DNA of 64,000 bases, from assembly GCF_004785795.1 (NCBI RefSeq), contig NZ_SRRO01000001.1, positions 992,001 to 1,056,000 of the forward strand. Direction: 5' to 3'. Within the stretch, counting starts at the first letter, position 1; each line of letters begins with the position of its first letter. The notes under the pieces are model-generated. The model saw only the letters and a list, made by a program, of their open reading frames with translations, was not told where the DNA came from and did not search any database. The translations under genes were made by a program, and so were the position numbers. This document shows, in pieces, positions 42,415-51,744 of the stretch. Source of the stretch: Nocardioides eburneiflavus (lineage in GTDB: Bacteria > Actinomycetota > Actinomycetes > Propionibacteriales > Nocardioidaceae).

Positions 42415-42432
42415 CGTTGCCTGCAGGCAACG
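42415..42432. promoter_or_regulatory. Perfect 18-bp palindrome upstream of the molybdopterin oxidoreductase
   Basis: CGTTGCCTGCAGGCAACG, a perfect palindrome (7-bp arms, TGCA centre) in the 40-bp gap between the NmrA-type reductase stop and the oxidoreductase start, both on the minus strand. It could be an operator for the oxidoreductase promoter or a small terminator stem of the upstream gene. The oxidoreductase start has no Shine-Dalgarno, so a promoter right here with a leaderless mRNA is possible. Confidence 0.5.
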
Positions 42433-42435
42433 GGC

Positions 42436-43329
42436 TCAGGGCAGGCCCCGGGCCTGCTCCCGGATCCAGTCGCCGGCGGCGCGCGGAGTGATGCCCCTGT
42501 CCCGGAGAGGGGCGTCGTCCCACGTGAGTGGCAGCAGGTCCAGCATCAGGCCGGTGCCGAAGATCGTCGCCATCGCCGGCGAGGGACGGGCCAGGATCCG
42601 CATGCCCGCCCGGGCCACGCCGCGCGGCATGCGCTGGACCTTGAACCTCCGTCCGCTCGCCTGCTCCGCGATGCGGACGGCCTGGTTGCGGCTGATGGCC
42701 TCCGGCCCGCCGAAGGTCACGACGTCAGGGGGGTCGACCTCGGTGGCGACAGCGGCGACGAGCGCTGCCACGTCCTCGGTCGCGACCCACCTCCGCGCGG
42801 TGTCTCCCGTCCCGAACACCGCTGCTTTGCCGGAGCGGATGTCGAAGCGTCCCAGGGGCGCCAGGTGGACCTCCTGGAACGCGTCCGGGCGCACCACCAC
42901 TCGTCGCATCGAGGACCGGGCGAGCCGTCGCTCGATCCCCGCCTTCGCGCGCTCGAGCGGGGTGCCGAGCGACGCGTCGACGCCCGCGTACGACACGTAG
43001 ACGAACCGCTCCACGCCTGTGCGCTCCGCGGCGTCGACGAGCGATGCCATCCCGACCTCGTCGACCTCGTGGATGCCGGGACGTCTGGCGCCCGCGAGCA
43101 CCCGACCGATCGCCGTGGCCGACGCCACGACGGTCTGCGCTCCCTGGCACGCCGCGGCGAGGCTGGCAGGCTCGGTGAGGTCGCCGGGCACGACCTCGAC
43201 CCCCAGCTCGCGCAGCACGGAGGCGTCCGTGCCCGGGCGTACGAGGCACCGGACCTGTGCCCCGTCCGTACGCAGGCGTCGCACGATGCGACTCCCGAGG
43301 TCACCTGAGCCACCGACGACCAGGATCAT
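42436..43329 (-). CDS. NAD(P)-binding reductase, NmrA/atypical SDR type
   Basis: A 297-aa protein with Rossmann motif 'ILVVGGSGDLGSRIVRRLR', 'VRCLVRPGTDASVL' and 'VEVVPGDLTEPASL', then 'FVYVSYAGVDASLGTPLERAKAGIERRL', where the usual YxxxK is replaced. This is typical of NmrA-like and complex-I-NDUFA9-like atypical SDRs that bind NAD(P) as sensors or reductases. ATG 43329 is fixed by the Rossmann motif; the long frame upstream is a shadow of the protease gene. Substrate unknown. Confidence 0.85.
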   Translation of the reverse strand: MILVVGGSGDLGSRIVRRLRTDGAQVRCLVRPGTDASVLRELGVEVVPGDLTEPASLAAACQGAQTVVASATAIGRVLAGARRPGIHEVDEVGMASLVDAAERTGVERFVYVSYAGVDASLGTPLERAKAGIERRLARSSMRRVVVRPDAFQEVHLAPLGRFDIRSGKAAVFGTGDTARRWVATEDVAALVAAVATEVDPPDVVTFGGPEAISRNQAVRIAEQASGRRFKVQRMPRGVARAGMRILARPSPAMATIFGTGLMLDLLPLTWDDAPLRDRGITPRAAGDWIREQARGLP

Positions 43330-43497
43330 GGCGTGCCGCCTTCGGGCGATGGGAACGGCCTGGACCTTCAGCATGCTCGTGTGGGGCCCGAAGGGCAACG
43401 GACCCGCACCGCCCTGCTCGTGCCCCGTAACGCCGGCCACGGCGCCGCGTTGATCCGGTAGCCGCCCGACACCCAGGGCGCCCCGAAAGGAACGACC

Positions 43498-46131
43498 GTG
43501 CGCAGGATCTCGTCCCTCGTGCTCGCCCCACTCCTGGCGAGCGCATCCCTGGTCGCCCCGACCCTCATCTCGACCGTCGCCGCCCAGGCCAGCCCGGGCG
43601 ACGACTACGTCGGCCCCTACTTCGGCGACGGCAACCTGCCACCCGGATGCATCAAGGACATGAGCCGGGACAACCCGGACAACATCTGCTTCCACGGCAA
43701 GCTGGGACTCAACGCCCTGGACTCCCCCCAGGTGGACGTCGCCATCCTCGTGCCGGTCTCTCCGACCGCAGAGCGTGACATGCGGATCATGCGCCAGGCA
43801 GTGAAGTCCTGGGAGGGCGGCATCGACTACCTCTCCGACGAGATGGGCCTGGACTGGCTCGCCGATGGTGTCGACTTCCACGTCACCGTCGACGAGATCG
43901 ACCTCACCGGTGACAACGGCGGCGAGTTCACGACGTACCCCCTGGTGGACCCCGAGATCGTCGTGATCGCCACCAACCCCGTCGGCGGCATCGGCATCGG
44001 CGTCGATCCGGTCTACCTCGGCGGGGAGCTGGGCATCCTCGACGAGGACGGCGTCCCCTGCACCAACATCGAGAACCCCTTCGACATGGACTCCTGGGAG
44101 ATGATCCCGGGCTTCAACTCCCACCACGAGACGCGCGGCGGCACGTACGTCGAGGACTGCGGCGGCCAGGGCGGCAACGTCTGCTTCTCGGTCAACGGCG
44201 CCATCGACCCCGTGCCCGGCAGGACCGACACGTTCTCGCTCTACGACCTGGTGCTGCACGAGACCGGCCACTGCCTGACGCTGGGCCACGTCGGCGACGG
44301 CGCCGAGGGTGAGTGGGGCCCGGTCCCCACGACCGACATCATGGCCTACAGCGCCGACCCGGCCGGACAGAACAAGTGCGTCTCGACGCTCAACGTCGAG
44401 GCTTTCGCCACCCGGATGAGCAACTACCTCGACGTCGACGGCGACGGCGAGGTCACCGAGGCCGACCGGCTGGAGCCCAACGACGTGGCCGGTGACGGGA
44501 CGAACTCCTTCCAGGTCCAGCATCCCGACGACCACCTCTACGCCTCCTCGACCGGCTCGGTGTGGGACTGCCCGCAACCCGACCTCGGCCTCGTTCCCGG
44601 CGAGCCCGTGGACTTCTCCCCGGAGCCGGCCGAGACCAGCACGCCGTCGCTGACGCTCAGCACGCCGGCGCACGGCGCCGAGACCCCGGACGGGCAGGTC
44701 CAGGTCGCCGGCACCGTCGAGCGCCTCGCCAACGACGCTGGGCCCACGTCGGCGACTGCCGCGCACGACGACGGGCTCGGCGACTCGTTGAGCCCGGTCA
44801 CGGACATCTCGAACCTCCAGGTCGAGGTGACCGACCTCGACGTCGTCGCCACGGTGAAGGTGGAGGAGCTGTGGCCGGCAGGTGTCCCCGGCGCCGCGAA
44901 GTACGGCGTGAGCATCGACGGCCGCGAGATCGAGTCGACGGTGCCCGACCCGAGGACGCCCGGCGACGTGGTGACGTACGACCACTCCATGGAGACCTAC
45001 CTGCCCAGCGACTGGTCGACGTGGGATGCCGCGGCCGGCGCCGTCACCTTCCGCGTCCCGCGCAGCTACCTCACCGCGGCGAAGGTCACGGCTCCGTACG
45101 ACGTCTTCGCGCTGACCAGCTATCGCTCCCCGTCGCACATGTGGACCGTCGTGGCCGACGACCGGGCGCCCGACAAGGGTGGCGTCGGAGTCGCCGCACC
45201 TGACGGCACGGCGCAGGCCCCGGCCACGACTGGCACGTCCACGACCACGAGCGGTGGGACCGGCAGCGGCAGCCTGCTCAACCCGGTGGTCCTCGAGCGA
45301 CCCGGTGGCAACACCTTCATGGTCACCGACAGCACCCTCGGTGTGACGGGTGGACCGGTCCACACCTTCAGCCTGGACGTGCCGGAGACCAGCACGGTCG
45401 AGCTGCTGATGTCGTGGCCGGACGCCAGCGACCTCGACATGTGGGTGACCGGCGCGGCATCGGGCTCGGCGGCCACCGCCGGCCAGCCGGAGCGGCTCGT
45501 GCTCGAGGACGTCCGGGGCAGCCTGGACATCGCGGTCGACCCCTACCTCGTCGTCGGAGTGCCGTCGACGACCTACACGCTCCAGGCGACCATCGTGCCC
45601 AGTGGCCCGGTGGACGGTGAGACCCCGGTCGACACCGACGGCGACGGCGTCGCCGACGGGGACGACGCGTGCCCGGACGTGCCGGCGGCCGGGAGCAGCG
45701 GCTGCCCGGTGCCCTCCGACGAGACGGTGACGGTGTACGTCGACGGTGTCGAGGTGGGCAGCCAGGACGTCGAGTCCAGCAACGGTCCGGACGCGTTCGC
45801 GGTCGACGTCGTGGTGCCCGCCGGGTCCCACGAGGTGAGGACCGTCTGGACCCAGGACGACGAGGTCCTGGCCACTGACGTACGCAATGTCGTCCACACC
45901 GCCCCCGGCACCGACCGCGACGGCGACGGCGTCCTCGACGCCAGCGACAACTGCGTCCAGCAGCCCAACGCCGACCAGGCGGACCTCGACCGTGACGCAC
46001 GGGGCGACGCGTGCGACAACGACATCGACGGCGACGGGCACGCCAACGCCAAGGAGAGGCAGCACGGCACCGACCCCTACGACGCGGCCTCCTACCCGAG
46101 GAAGAAGGGTGGTACCGGTCTCCTCGGGTGA
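43498..46131 (+). CDS. Secreted metzincin-like metalloprotease with C-terminal Ca-binding repeats
   Basis: An 877-aa exported protein. The signal peptide is 'SSLVLAPLLASASLVAPTLISTVAAQA'. The catalytic domain has the zinc motif HETGHCLTLGH at residues 254-264 and a Met-turn 'DIMAYS' (Met282), the metzincin pattern. After 'DVDGDGEVTEADRLEPND' come beta-sandwich domains (about residues 385-730). Near the end two DxDxDGxxD-type thrombospondin-3-like calcium repeats appear ('DTDGDGVADGDDACPD', 'DRDGDGVLDASDNC...DIDGDGHAN'). GTG start with AAAGGA six bases upstream. It probably degrades external protein; the target is unknown. No propeptide cysteine switch is evident. Confidence 0.85.
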   Translation: MRRISSLVLAPLLASASLVAPTLISTVAAQASPGDDYVGPYFGDGNLPPGCIKDMSRDNPDNICFHGKLGLNALDSPQVDVAILVPVSPTAERDMRIMRQAVKSWEGGIDYLSDEMGLDWLADGVDFHVTVDEIDLTGDNGGEFTTYPLVDPEIVVIATNPVGGIGIGVDPVYLGGELGILDEDGVPCTNIENPFDMDSWEMIPGFNSHHETRGGTYVEDCGGQGGNVCFSVNGAIDPVPGRTDTFSLYDLVLHETGHCLTLGHVGDGAEGEWGPVPTTDIMAYSADPAGQNKCVSTLNVEAFATRMSNYLDVDGDGEVTEADRLEPNDVAGDGTNSFQVQHPDDHLYASSTGSVWDCPQPDLGLVPGEPVDFSPEPAETSTPSLTLSTPAHGAETPDGQVQVAGTVERLANDAGPTSATAAHDDGLGDSLSPVTDISNLQVEVTDLDVVATVKVEELWPAGVPGAAKYGVSIDGREIESTVPDPRTPGDVVTYDHSMETYLPSDWSTWDAAAGAVTFRVPRSYLTAAKVTAPYDVFALTSYRSPSHMWTVVADDRAPDKGGVGVAAPDGTAQAPATTGTSTTTSGGTGSGSLLNPVVLERPGGNTFMVTDSTLGVTGGPVHTFSLDVPETSTVELLMSWPDASDLDMWVTGAASGSAATAGQPERLVLEDVRGSLDIAVDPYLVVGVPSTTYTLQATIVPSGPVDGETPVDTDGDGVADGDDACPDVPAAGSSGCPVPSDETVTVYVDGVEVGSQDVESSNGPDAFAVDVVVPAGSHEVRTVWTQDDEVLATDVRNVVHTAPGTDRDGDGVLDASDNCVQQPNADQADLDRDARGDACDNDIDGDGHANAKERQHGTDPYDAASYPRKKGGTGLLG

Positions 46132-46215
46132 CCGAGCGGGGCGGTGGACCGACCGTGGGGCCGGCCCACCGTCCGCATCATCTGCTGTTGCCAGCCCGTC
46201 AGGAGTACGCCGCCC

Positions 46216-46719
46216 ATGAGCCAGTCAGGCGCTGCTCGCCGCAGCGGTGACCCCCGGAGGCGCGCATCGGCCGGGGCGCCGTCACAACCGCGCGGCCGGC
46301 GCCGGCTGGTGGTGGCGGCGCTCGTCGGGGCCGTCGCGCTGGTCGCGCTCGCCGCCGCGTCAGCCCGAACCGATCAGTCCGGTCGGACGGCTCCAGTCGC
46401 ACAGCCGGACGGCGCAGCGGCCGTGGACGACCAAGCCTTGCTGCACGCCACGGTGGCGTGCGACCTCACGGGCAAGGCGGAGCAGGCGGCTGAGACCTCG
46501 GAGGTGGGAGCGCGGGCTCGCTACGCCGCGGCCGTGCTGCTGCTCGACCAGGCCATCGTCGAGTCGGCCCGTGGCGCGGAGTCCGACCCCCGCCTGGCCG
46601 GGCTCGACGCCGCGCTGCAGGCGGTCCACACGGCCGGGCACGAGGGCGATCACACTCGGTGGCAGGAGGCACTCGTCATCGCGAACGGCGAGTGCCGGAC
46701 CGTGCTCGACCGAGCATGA
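46216..46719 (+). CDS. Membrane-anchored hypothetical protein
   Basis: A 167-aa protein: a 35-residue Arg/Ser/Pro-rich cytoplasmic segment, one transmembrane helix ('LVVAALVGAVALVALAAASA'), and an external helical domain with three cysteines (in 'VACDLTG' and 'GECRTVL'). No recognisable family. It follows the protease gene by 84 bp on the same strand, with AGGAG about 12 bases upstream of ATG. It may be a cell-surface partner of the neighbouring exported proteins, but this is only positional. Confidence 0.6.
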   Translation: MSQSGAARRSGDPRRRASAGAPSQPRGRRRLVVAALVGAVALVALAAASARTDQSGRTAPVAQPDGAAAVDDQALLHATVACDLTGKAEQAAETSEVGARARYAAAVLLLDQAIVESARGAESDPRLAGLDAALQAVHTAGHEGDHTRWQEALVIANGECRTVLDRA

Positions 46720-46866
46720 CGGTCGTGCGCAGAGCACCTCGAAACCCCATTTCCCCAAGTTGTGGGAGTGTCCACCTCGGGTGAGCGGGTACGGCCTCGG
46801 GATGGGAACACTTTCGGTGGCACGTCGGCCGATCGTCGCGGTGCCGCCCGGCCTGGGGAGGTACTC

Positions 46867-47478
46867 GTGATCACTCGTGTCTCGGCTCGATCGTGGCGGC
46901 GTCGTGCGGCGGTCGGCCTCATCGGCGTCCTGGCGGCGACGCTGTCGGCGTGCGACGGCCGCGGGGGAGGACAGCTGGCCCCGAGCGCCCCGCTGTTCGC
47001 CGCCCCGGCCTCGTTCGGGTTCAGCTTCAGCTGCGAGCGCTCGTCGTCGAGCGTGCAGACGAACCCACCGACCGGCAGGTTGCGCATCCAGCTCTCCTAC
47101 ACCGAGCACGGCACGAACCCGCTGGGCTCCGGCTTCTCCGTGCACGGCACGGTGGACACGCTCGACGCCGTCCTGGAGTCGGCGATCTGCATCGGCCAGG
47201 AGCCCCCGCCGGGCGGCAACGAGCTGATCTTCCTGGGCCGCTACCGGACGACGAGCTCGGCGCCGACGGGGTTCGCCCCGTCCTGCGCCACCTCGTCACC
47301 GCTGTGCCGCTTCGAGGTCATCGTGCGGGACGACGACGCCGACGGCGGACCCTCGGCAGGGGACTTCTTCTCGATCAAGCTCTCCAGCGGGACCGCGCTG
47401 ACGTCCGAGCTCGACCCGGCACTCGTGTTCTACGCCAGGGCGGGCGTGCTCAGCAGCGGCAACCTGACGGTCGACTGA
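46867..47478 (+). CDS. Putative lipoprotein
   Basis: A 203-aa protein with a lipoprotein signal peptide: basic 'SARSWRRRAAVGLIGVLAATLSACDG', with lipobox LSAC. The mature part is Ser/Gly-rich with four further cysteines and a beta-rich appearance ('FSFSCERSSSSVQTN', 'RLRIQLSYTEHG', 'CRFEVIVRDDD'). No family recognised. GTG 46867 is preceded by GGGGAGGT. The calculation-like acidic stretch 'RDDDADGGPSAGD' may bind calcium. It stands 30 bp before the haem peroxidase and is probably co-transcribed with it. Confidence 0.65.
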   Translation: MITRVSARSWRRRAAVGLIGVLAATLSACDGRGGGQLAPSAPLFAAPASFGFSFSCERSSSSVQTNPPTGRLRIQLSYTEHGTNPLGSGFSVHGTVDTLDAVLESAICIGQEPPPGGNELIFLGRYRTTSSAPTGFAPSCATSSPLCRFEVIVRDDDADGGPSAGDFFSIKLSSGTALTSELDPALVFYARAGVLSSGNLTVD

Positions 47479-47508
47479 CACCGGCCCGGGCCGGAAGGAG
47501 GCACAGTG

Positions 47509-49086
47509 ATGAGTCGTACGAGACGACACGCGACCGGCCCGCTCGGGCACTTCGGGAGACGCGCCGTGCTGGCCGGCGCGGCCGGGATCTCGGCCGGGGC
47601 GATCGTGGGCCGGATGCGCACGGCAGCTCGTGCCGCGACCCTCGCGGCGGCGGGGACCGGGGCCGTCCACGGGACCGAGCCGCGCGGCCTCTACCTCACG
47701 ACCCAGAACCGTCTCGCCGAGGGGCGCTTCGGCCTGATGTTCAAGAAGCTGCCGGTGTACGCGCCCAGCGACGCGCTGCTCGACGGCCTCGCCCGGACGA
47801 TGGTCGAGGACCAGACGGTCCCGGACGACAGCCTCCTCAACACCAGTCAGCGGCTCTTCGCGGGCTTCACGTTCATCGGGCAGTTCATCGACCACGACAT
47901 CACCTTCGACAACACCCCGCTCGACCAGCAGGAGGCGGACCCCTACGCCACCACCAACTTCCGCACCCCGCGCTACGACCTCGACTCGGTGTACGGGCGA
48001 GGTCCCGCCGGCGACCCGCAGTTCTACGACCCGACGGACCCCGACAAGCTGCTCGTGACGCCCAACGTCCACGGCGTGCTGGACGTGCCGCGCGACGCCG
48101 CCGGTCGCGCGATCATCCCGGAGCTCCGCAACGACGAGAACCTGATCGTCGTCCAGCTCCACCAGGCGATCGCGCGGTTCCACAACCGGGTCGTCGACCA
48201 CGAGCGCTCGCAGGGCGTGCGGCGCGAGTGGGTGTTCGAGGCCGCGCGGCGACTGGTCCGCTGGCACTACCAGTGGGCGGTGATCCACGACTTCCTCCCG
48301 CGCATCGTCGGCGACGCCCTCGTGGGCCCCGCCGGGACTGTCTACAAGGAGGTCGCCGGCAAGCCGCCGGTCATCAACCTGAAGTACTACCGGCCCACCA
48401 ACAAGGACGGCCGACCGTTCATGCCGGTCGAGTTCGCCGTCGCCGCCTACCGGTTCGGCCACAGCCTCATCCGGCCCTTCTACGTCATCAACCAGGCGTC
48501 GCTGGACCGCGGCGGCGTGCCCGTCTTCGGCGAGGACGGCGGCTTCAACCTCAACGGCGGACGGCCCGTGCCTGCGGACCTGGTCATCGAGTGGAAGTAC
48601 ATCCTCCCGGTCGACCCCACCTTCCCGGCCCGGAAGCCGCGCCGGCTCGACACCCGGCTCTCGCTCCCGCTGACCACCCTGCCCGGCTCCGTCGTCCCGC
48701 CACCTGACCCGACGGTCCACCTGGCCGTGCGCAACACGTTGCGCGGCAAGCACGTCGGGCTCCCGTCGGGTCAGCAGGTCGCCCGCGCGATGAGGGAGCC
48801 GGTGCTCAGCAACGCCACCCTCGGCCTCTCCGGCGATCCGGGATGGGGCGGTGAGGCCCCGCTCTGGTACTACGTCCTCAAGGAGGCCGAGCTGCCGCCG
48901 AACAACGCCGAGCGCCTCGGCGCGGTGGGTGGGCGGATCGTCGCCGAGGTGCTGGTCGGCCTCCTGCAGCGGGACCCGACCTCGTACCTCTACCTGGATC
49001 CCGCCTGGAAACCCACGACGCCGATAGCACCCACGACCGGTCAGTTCGGCTTCGCGGAGCTGCTGAAGTTCGCCGGGGCGGCGTGA
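47509..49086 (+). CDS. Tat-exported animal-type haem peroxidase
   Basis: A 525-aa member of the peroxidase-cyclooxygenase (animal haem peroxidase) superfamily. The N-terminus has a Tat-like signal ('FGRRAVLAGAAGISAGAIVG'). The distal His lies in 'GQFIDHDITFDNTP', with the Arg/Glu region 'RNDENLIVVQLHQAIARFHN', and the proximal His in 'AAYRFGHSLIRPFY'. ATG 47509 has the better spacing from GGAAGGAGG than GTG 47506. Bacterial members use H2O2 to oxidise halides or phenolics outside the cell. It sits in a run of exported proteins (protease, anchor protein, lipoprotein). Confidence 0.9.
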   Translation: MSRTRRHATGPLGHFGRRAVLAGAAGISAGAIVGRMRTAARAATLAAAGTGAVHGTEPRGLYLTTQNRLAEGRFGLMFKKLPVYAPSDALLDGLARTMVEDQTVPDDSLLNTSQRLFAGFTFIGQFIDHDITFDNTPLDQQEADPYATTNFRTPRYDLDSVYGRGPAGDPQFYDPTDPDKLLVTPNVHGVLDVPRDAAGRAIIPELRNDENLIVVQLHQAIARFHNRVVDHERSQGVRREWVFEAARRLVRWHYQWAVIHDFLPRIVGDALVGPAGTVYKEVAGKPPVINLKYYRPTNKDGRPFMPVEFAVAAYRFGHSLIRPFYVINQASLDRGGVPVFGEDGGFNLNGGRPVPADLVIEWKYILPVDPTFPARKPRRLDTRLSLPLTTLPGSVVPPPDPTVHLAVRNTLRGKHVGLPSGQQVARAMREPVLSNATLGLSGDPGWGGEAPLWYYVLKEAELPPNNAERLGAVGGRIVAEVLVGLLQRDPTSYLYLDPAWKPTTPIAPTTGQFGFAELLKFAGAA

Positions 49087-49119
49087 GGGCGGACCGGCGC
49101 GTGGCGCCGCCCGGCTCAG

Positions 49120-49977
49120 CTACGTGAGTCGCTTCCGGAGGAACCCCTCGACGGTGACGGCGGTCGGGAGGAGCGACCGGGTCAGGCTGACGTCGGCCTC
49201 GACGTCATGGGTGGCGAGCCAGCGCCACATGCGCGTGAGGTCCTGGCCGACGAAGCGCTCGAACAACCACACCGGCATCGGGAGCCGTCGTGGGTTGCGA
49301 CCGGTGACCGCGCGCCACTCGGCACGGCACTGCGCGAGGGTGCGCACGTCCGCGGCGAGACCGAGGTCCTGCCCCACGTAGGTCGCCGGGTCGCCGAAGA
49401 CGTGCGCCGCGATCGCACCCAGGTCGTCGGCGGACAGCCACGGCAGCGGCCTGTCCTCGCCGACGATCCGAGGCATCAGGTGCCATGCCGCCACCGCCGG
49501 GTAGAGGTCCTTGTCGGTCATCAGCTCCATGAAGGCCATCGGCCGCAGCACGGTCAGCGACAGGCCACGGCTGCGCGCGTACGCCACCACCTCGAGCTTG
49601 TCGTCCCAGGCCGCGACACCGGTGCCGGGGGTGCCGGGGCCGGCGGAGCCGTGGACGAGGTGGGCGACGCCGGCGTCCGTCGCCGCGGTCGCCACGTTGC
49701 GTCCCTGGGCGACCTCGCCCTCCGCGGAGGCGATCATGGGGTTCTGGACGCTGTAGACCCCGTACGCCCCGGCGAACGCGCGACGCAGCGCCTCGACGTC
49801 GCCCATGTCGCCAGTGACGACCTCGACTCCACGACCGGCGAGCTCGCGAGCGGCCGGTGACGTCGCCGTACGCGTCACTCCGCGCACGCGCCATCCGTCG
49901 GCGAGGAGGTGTCGCGCGACCGCACCGCCCTGGCGGCCGGTCGCGCCGGTGACCACGATGAGCTCGTCGCGCGCCAC
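49120..49977 (-). CDS. NmrA family NAD(P)-binding protein
   Basis: A 285-aa Rossmann protein: 'LIVVTGATGRQGGAVARHLLADGWRVRGVTR', 'VEVVTGDMGDVEALRRAFAGAYGVYSVQNP' and 'LVHGSAG', the hallmark blocks of NmrA/HSCARG-type proteins, which sense the NADPH/NADP ratio or reduce quinones. GTG 49977 has GAGGAGGT six bases upstream, which settles the start. Convergent with the haem peroxidase. A sequence relative of the reductase at 42.4-43.3 kb but not a close copy. Confidence 0.87.
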   Translation of the reverse strand: MARDELIVVTGATGRQGGAVARHLLADGWRVRGVTRTATSPAARELAGRGVEVVTGDMGDVEALRRAFAGAYGVYSVQNPMIASAEGEVAQGRNVATAATDAGVAHLVHGSAGPGTPGTGVAAWDDKLEVVAYARSRGLSLTVLRPMAFMELMTDKDLYPAVAAWHLMPRIVGEDRPLPWLSADDLGAIAAHVFGDPATYVGQDLGLAADVRTLAQCRAEWRAVTGRNPRRLPMPVWLFERFVGQDLTRMWRWLATHDVEADVSLTRSLLPTAVTVEGFLRKRLT

Positions 49978-50024
49978 GGGCCACCTCCTCGATCGCCGCG
50001 CTCGACTCCCAGTGTGCCGCGAGA

Positions 50025-50474
50025 TCAGCTGGGGAGGGAGCCCTTGGTGAGGTCCTCGGCCAGCATCACGAGTATGCCGCTGGGGCCGCGGAGGTAGGTG
50101 AGGCGGTAGGCGTCCCCGTACCTCGCCACGCCCCGCAGCGGATGGCAGCCGTGCCGCACGGCGATCTCGAGGGCCTCGTCGAGGTCGTCGACCGAGAACG
50201 CCACGCGGTGCATGCCGATCTCGTGGGGCCGCGTGGGCTCGGTCTCGATGGCGTCGGGGTGGAGGTACTGGAAGAGCTCGAGGCGACCCCTGCCGTCGGG
50301 CGTCTGGAGCATCGCGATGTCGGCATGGTTGCCGTCGAGGCCGACGGCCGTGTCGGCCCACTCCCCGCTGACGGTGTCACGGCCGAGGACGGTGAGCCCG
50401 AGGTCGGTGAAGAAGGCGATGGCCTCGTCGAGGTCGCGGACGGCGATCCCGACGTTCTCGAGGGTGATGGGCAT
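50025..50474 (-). CDS. VOC superfamily (glyoxalase-like) protein
   Basis: A 149-aa vicinal-oxygen-chelate protein with two beta-alpha-beta-beta-beta modules: 'LENVGIAVRDLDEAIAFFTDLGLTVLGR' and 'GMHRVAFSVDDLDEALEIAVRHGCHPL', with probable metal ligands in 'ELFQYLHP' and the final 'RGPSGILVMLAE'. Such proteins are dioxygenases, lyases or epimerases, or bind drugs. Specificity unknown. It lies 10 bp downstream of the homocysteine methyltransferase gene on the same strand, so may be in its transcript. Confidence 0.88.
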   Translation of the reverse strand: MPITLENVGIAVRDLDEAIAFFTDLGLTVLGRDTVSGEWADTAVGLDGNHADIAMLQTPDGRGRLELFQYLHPDAIETEPTRPHEIGMHRVAFSVDDLDEALEIAVRHGCHPLRGVARYGDAYRLTYLRGPSGILVMLAEDLTKGSLPS

Positions 50475-50483
50475 GCCCGCACG

Positions 50484-51389
50484 TTACCGATCAGGAGTGC
50501 CCGGGGAGGCTGGGAACAAGGTGGCGCCCATGGCGGCGACGTGCGCCGGCGTCGAGCCGCAGCAGCCGCCGACCAGGTCGATCCCGAGCTCGGCCAGCCG
50601 GGTGGCGTGCACGGCCATGTCACCGGCGGTGGCGTCGTACTCGAAGTGGTCGCCCACCACCTGCGGCAGGCCGGCGTTGGACTGGGCGACCAGGAGGACG
50701 TCGTCGGTCCGGGCCTGCGCCATCTCCGCGGCGATGACCTCCATCTCCGCCGGACCGCGCCCGCAGTTGGCCCCCACGGCGTCGGCGCCAGCCGCGGCGA
50801 GGTGCGTCACCGCGTCGCCCGGGCGGACGCCCATCATGGTGCGCAGATTGGTGTCGAAGCTCATCGTCACGGCAACCGGAAGCCCGGGCGCGACCTCGCG
50901 CGCCGCGGCGAGGGCCGCGTCGGCCTCGGCGAGGTCGCTCAGCGTCTCGACCAGCACCAGGTCGATCCCGCCCTCCACCAGCGCAGCGAGCTGCTCGGCG
51001 AACAGCGCCTGGGCCTCCTCGGGGGTCAGCGTGCCGAGCGGCGCCAGCAGCTCGCCCGTCGGGCCGAGGCCGCCGGCGACGAGCAGTCCGTGCTCGTCAG
51101 CCACCGACCGTGCGAGCTCTGCCGCCGCCCGGTTCACCTCGCCGACGCGCTCGCCGAGCCCGTGCAGGTCCAGGCGCGGGCGGGTGCCCCCGAAGGAGTT
51201 GGTCGTCAGCAGCCGCGCCCCCGCGTCGGCGTACGCCGCGTGCGCCGCGCGGACCTCGTCGGGGTTCTCCAGGTTCCAGAGCTCTCCGGGCACACCGGCC
51301 TCGAGGCCGCCGTCCTGGAGCAGCGTGCCCATGCCGCCGTCGAGCAGGACCGGACGGCCCGCGCCCAGGAGCGCCCGGAGCCGGTTCAT
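50484..51389 (-). CDS. Homocysteine S-methyltransferase family protein
   Basis: A 301-aa zinc-dependent methyltransferase fold: 'VLLDGGMGTLLQDGG' opens the barrel, 'TNSFGGTRPRL' follows, and the zinc cysteines lie in 'VGANCGRGP' and 'GGCCGSTPAH'. It transfers a methyl group (from S-methylmethionine, betaine or a related donor) to homocysteine or another thiol. ATG 51389 overlaps the stop of the small upstream gene (ATGA). The coupling with a PF13769-type small protein is a recurrent pair in actinobacteria and proteobacteria. Confidence 0.9.
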   Translation of the reverse strand: MNRLRALLGAGRPVLLDGGMGTLLQDGGLEAGVPGELWNLENPDEVRAAHAAYADAGARLLTTNSFGGTRPRLDLHGLGERVGEVNRAAAELARSVADEHGLLVAGGLGPTGELLAPLGTLTPEEAQALFAEQLAALVEGGIDLVLVETLSDLAEADAALAAAREVAPGLPVAVTMSFDTNLRTMMGVRPGDAVTHLAAAGADAVGANCGRGPAEMEVIAAEMAQARTDDVLLVAQSNAGLPQVVGDHFEYDATAGDMAVHATRLAELGIDLVGGCCGSTPAHVAAMGATLFPASPGTPDR

Positions 51390-51679
51390 TGGCCCAGCCC
51401 GTCGAGATAGGCGGCGATCCTGTCGGCCGGCCACTGCGCGTCGAGCTCGGCGGCGACCCGGTCGAGCACCTCGCTCGGCGTACCGTCGGCCTCGGTCCAG
51501 GGAGACCGTTCCCAGCCCGCCAGGTAGTCGTCGGCCCCGGTGTCACCGAGCCGCATCGCAGCCTCGTCGATCGCCTCCTGGAACCGCGGCGCGAGCTGCG
51601 ACTTCACGGTCTCCTCGTCGGCTCTTGCGGCCACCATCGAGGGAAGGTCGCGCCACCGGGTCACCTGGTACTCCGCCAT
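51386..51679 (-). CDS. Small 'virulence factor' (PF13769-like) protein
   Basis: A 97-aa acidic protein: 'YQVTRWRDLPSMVAARADEETVKSQLAPRFQEAIDEAAMRLG' then 'YLAGWERSPW'. This fits the short family labelled virulence factor in databases, regularly encoded just upstream of homocysteine methyltransferases. The label comes from one staphylococcal study and says little about function; a role in the methyltransferase reaction is likelier from the conserved pairing. Translationally coupled through ATGA. Confidence 0.78.
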   Translation of the reverse strand: MAEYQVTRWRDLPSMVAARADEETVKSQLAPRFQEAIDEAAMRLGDTGADDYLAGWERSPWTEADGTPSEVLDRVAAELDAQWPADRIAAYLDGLGQ

Positions 51680-51744
51680 CTGGCGCAGCCTAGTTCCGGT
51701 GCCGCGTCTGGTGCGGGGTCGTCCGCCGAGTGGCCGTCCTCGCC

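Noticed and set aside
43330..46065. Long 5' extension of the NmrA-type reductase frame
   Set aside because: It runs antisense through the secreted protease; the Rossmann motif fixes the true start at 43329.
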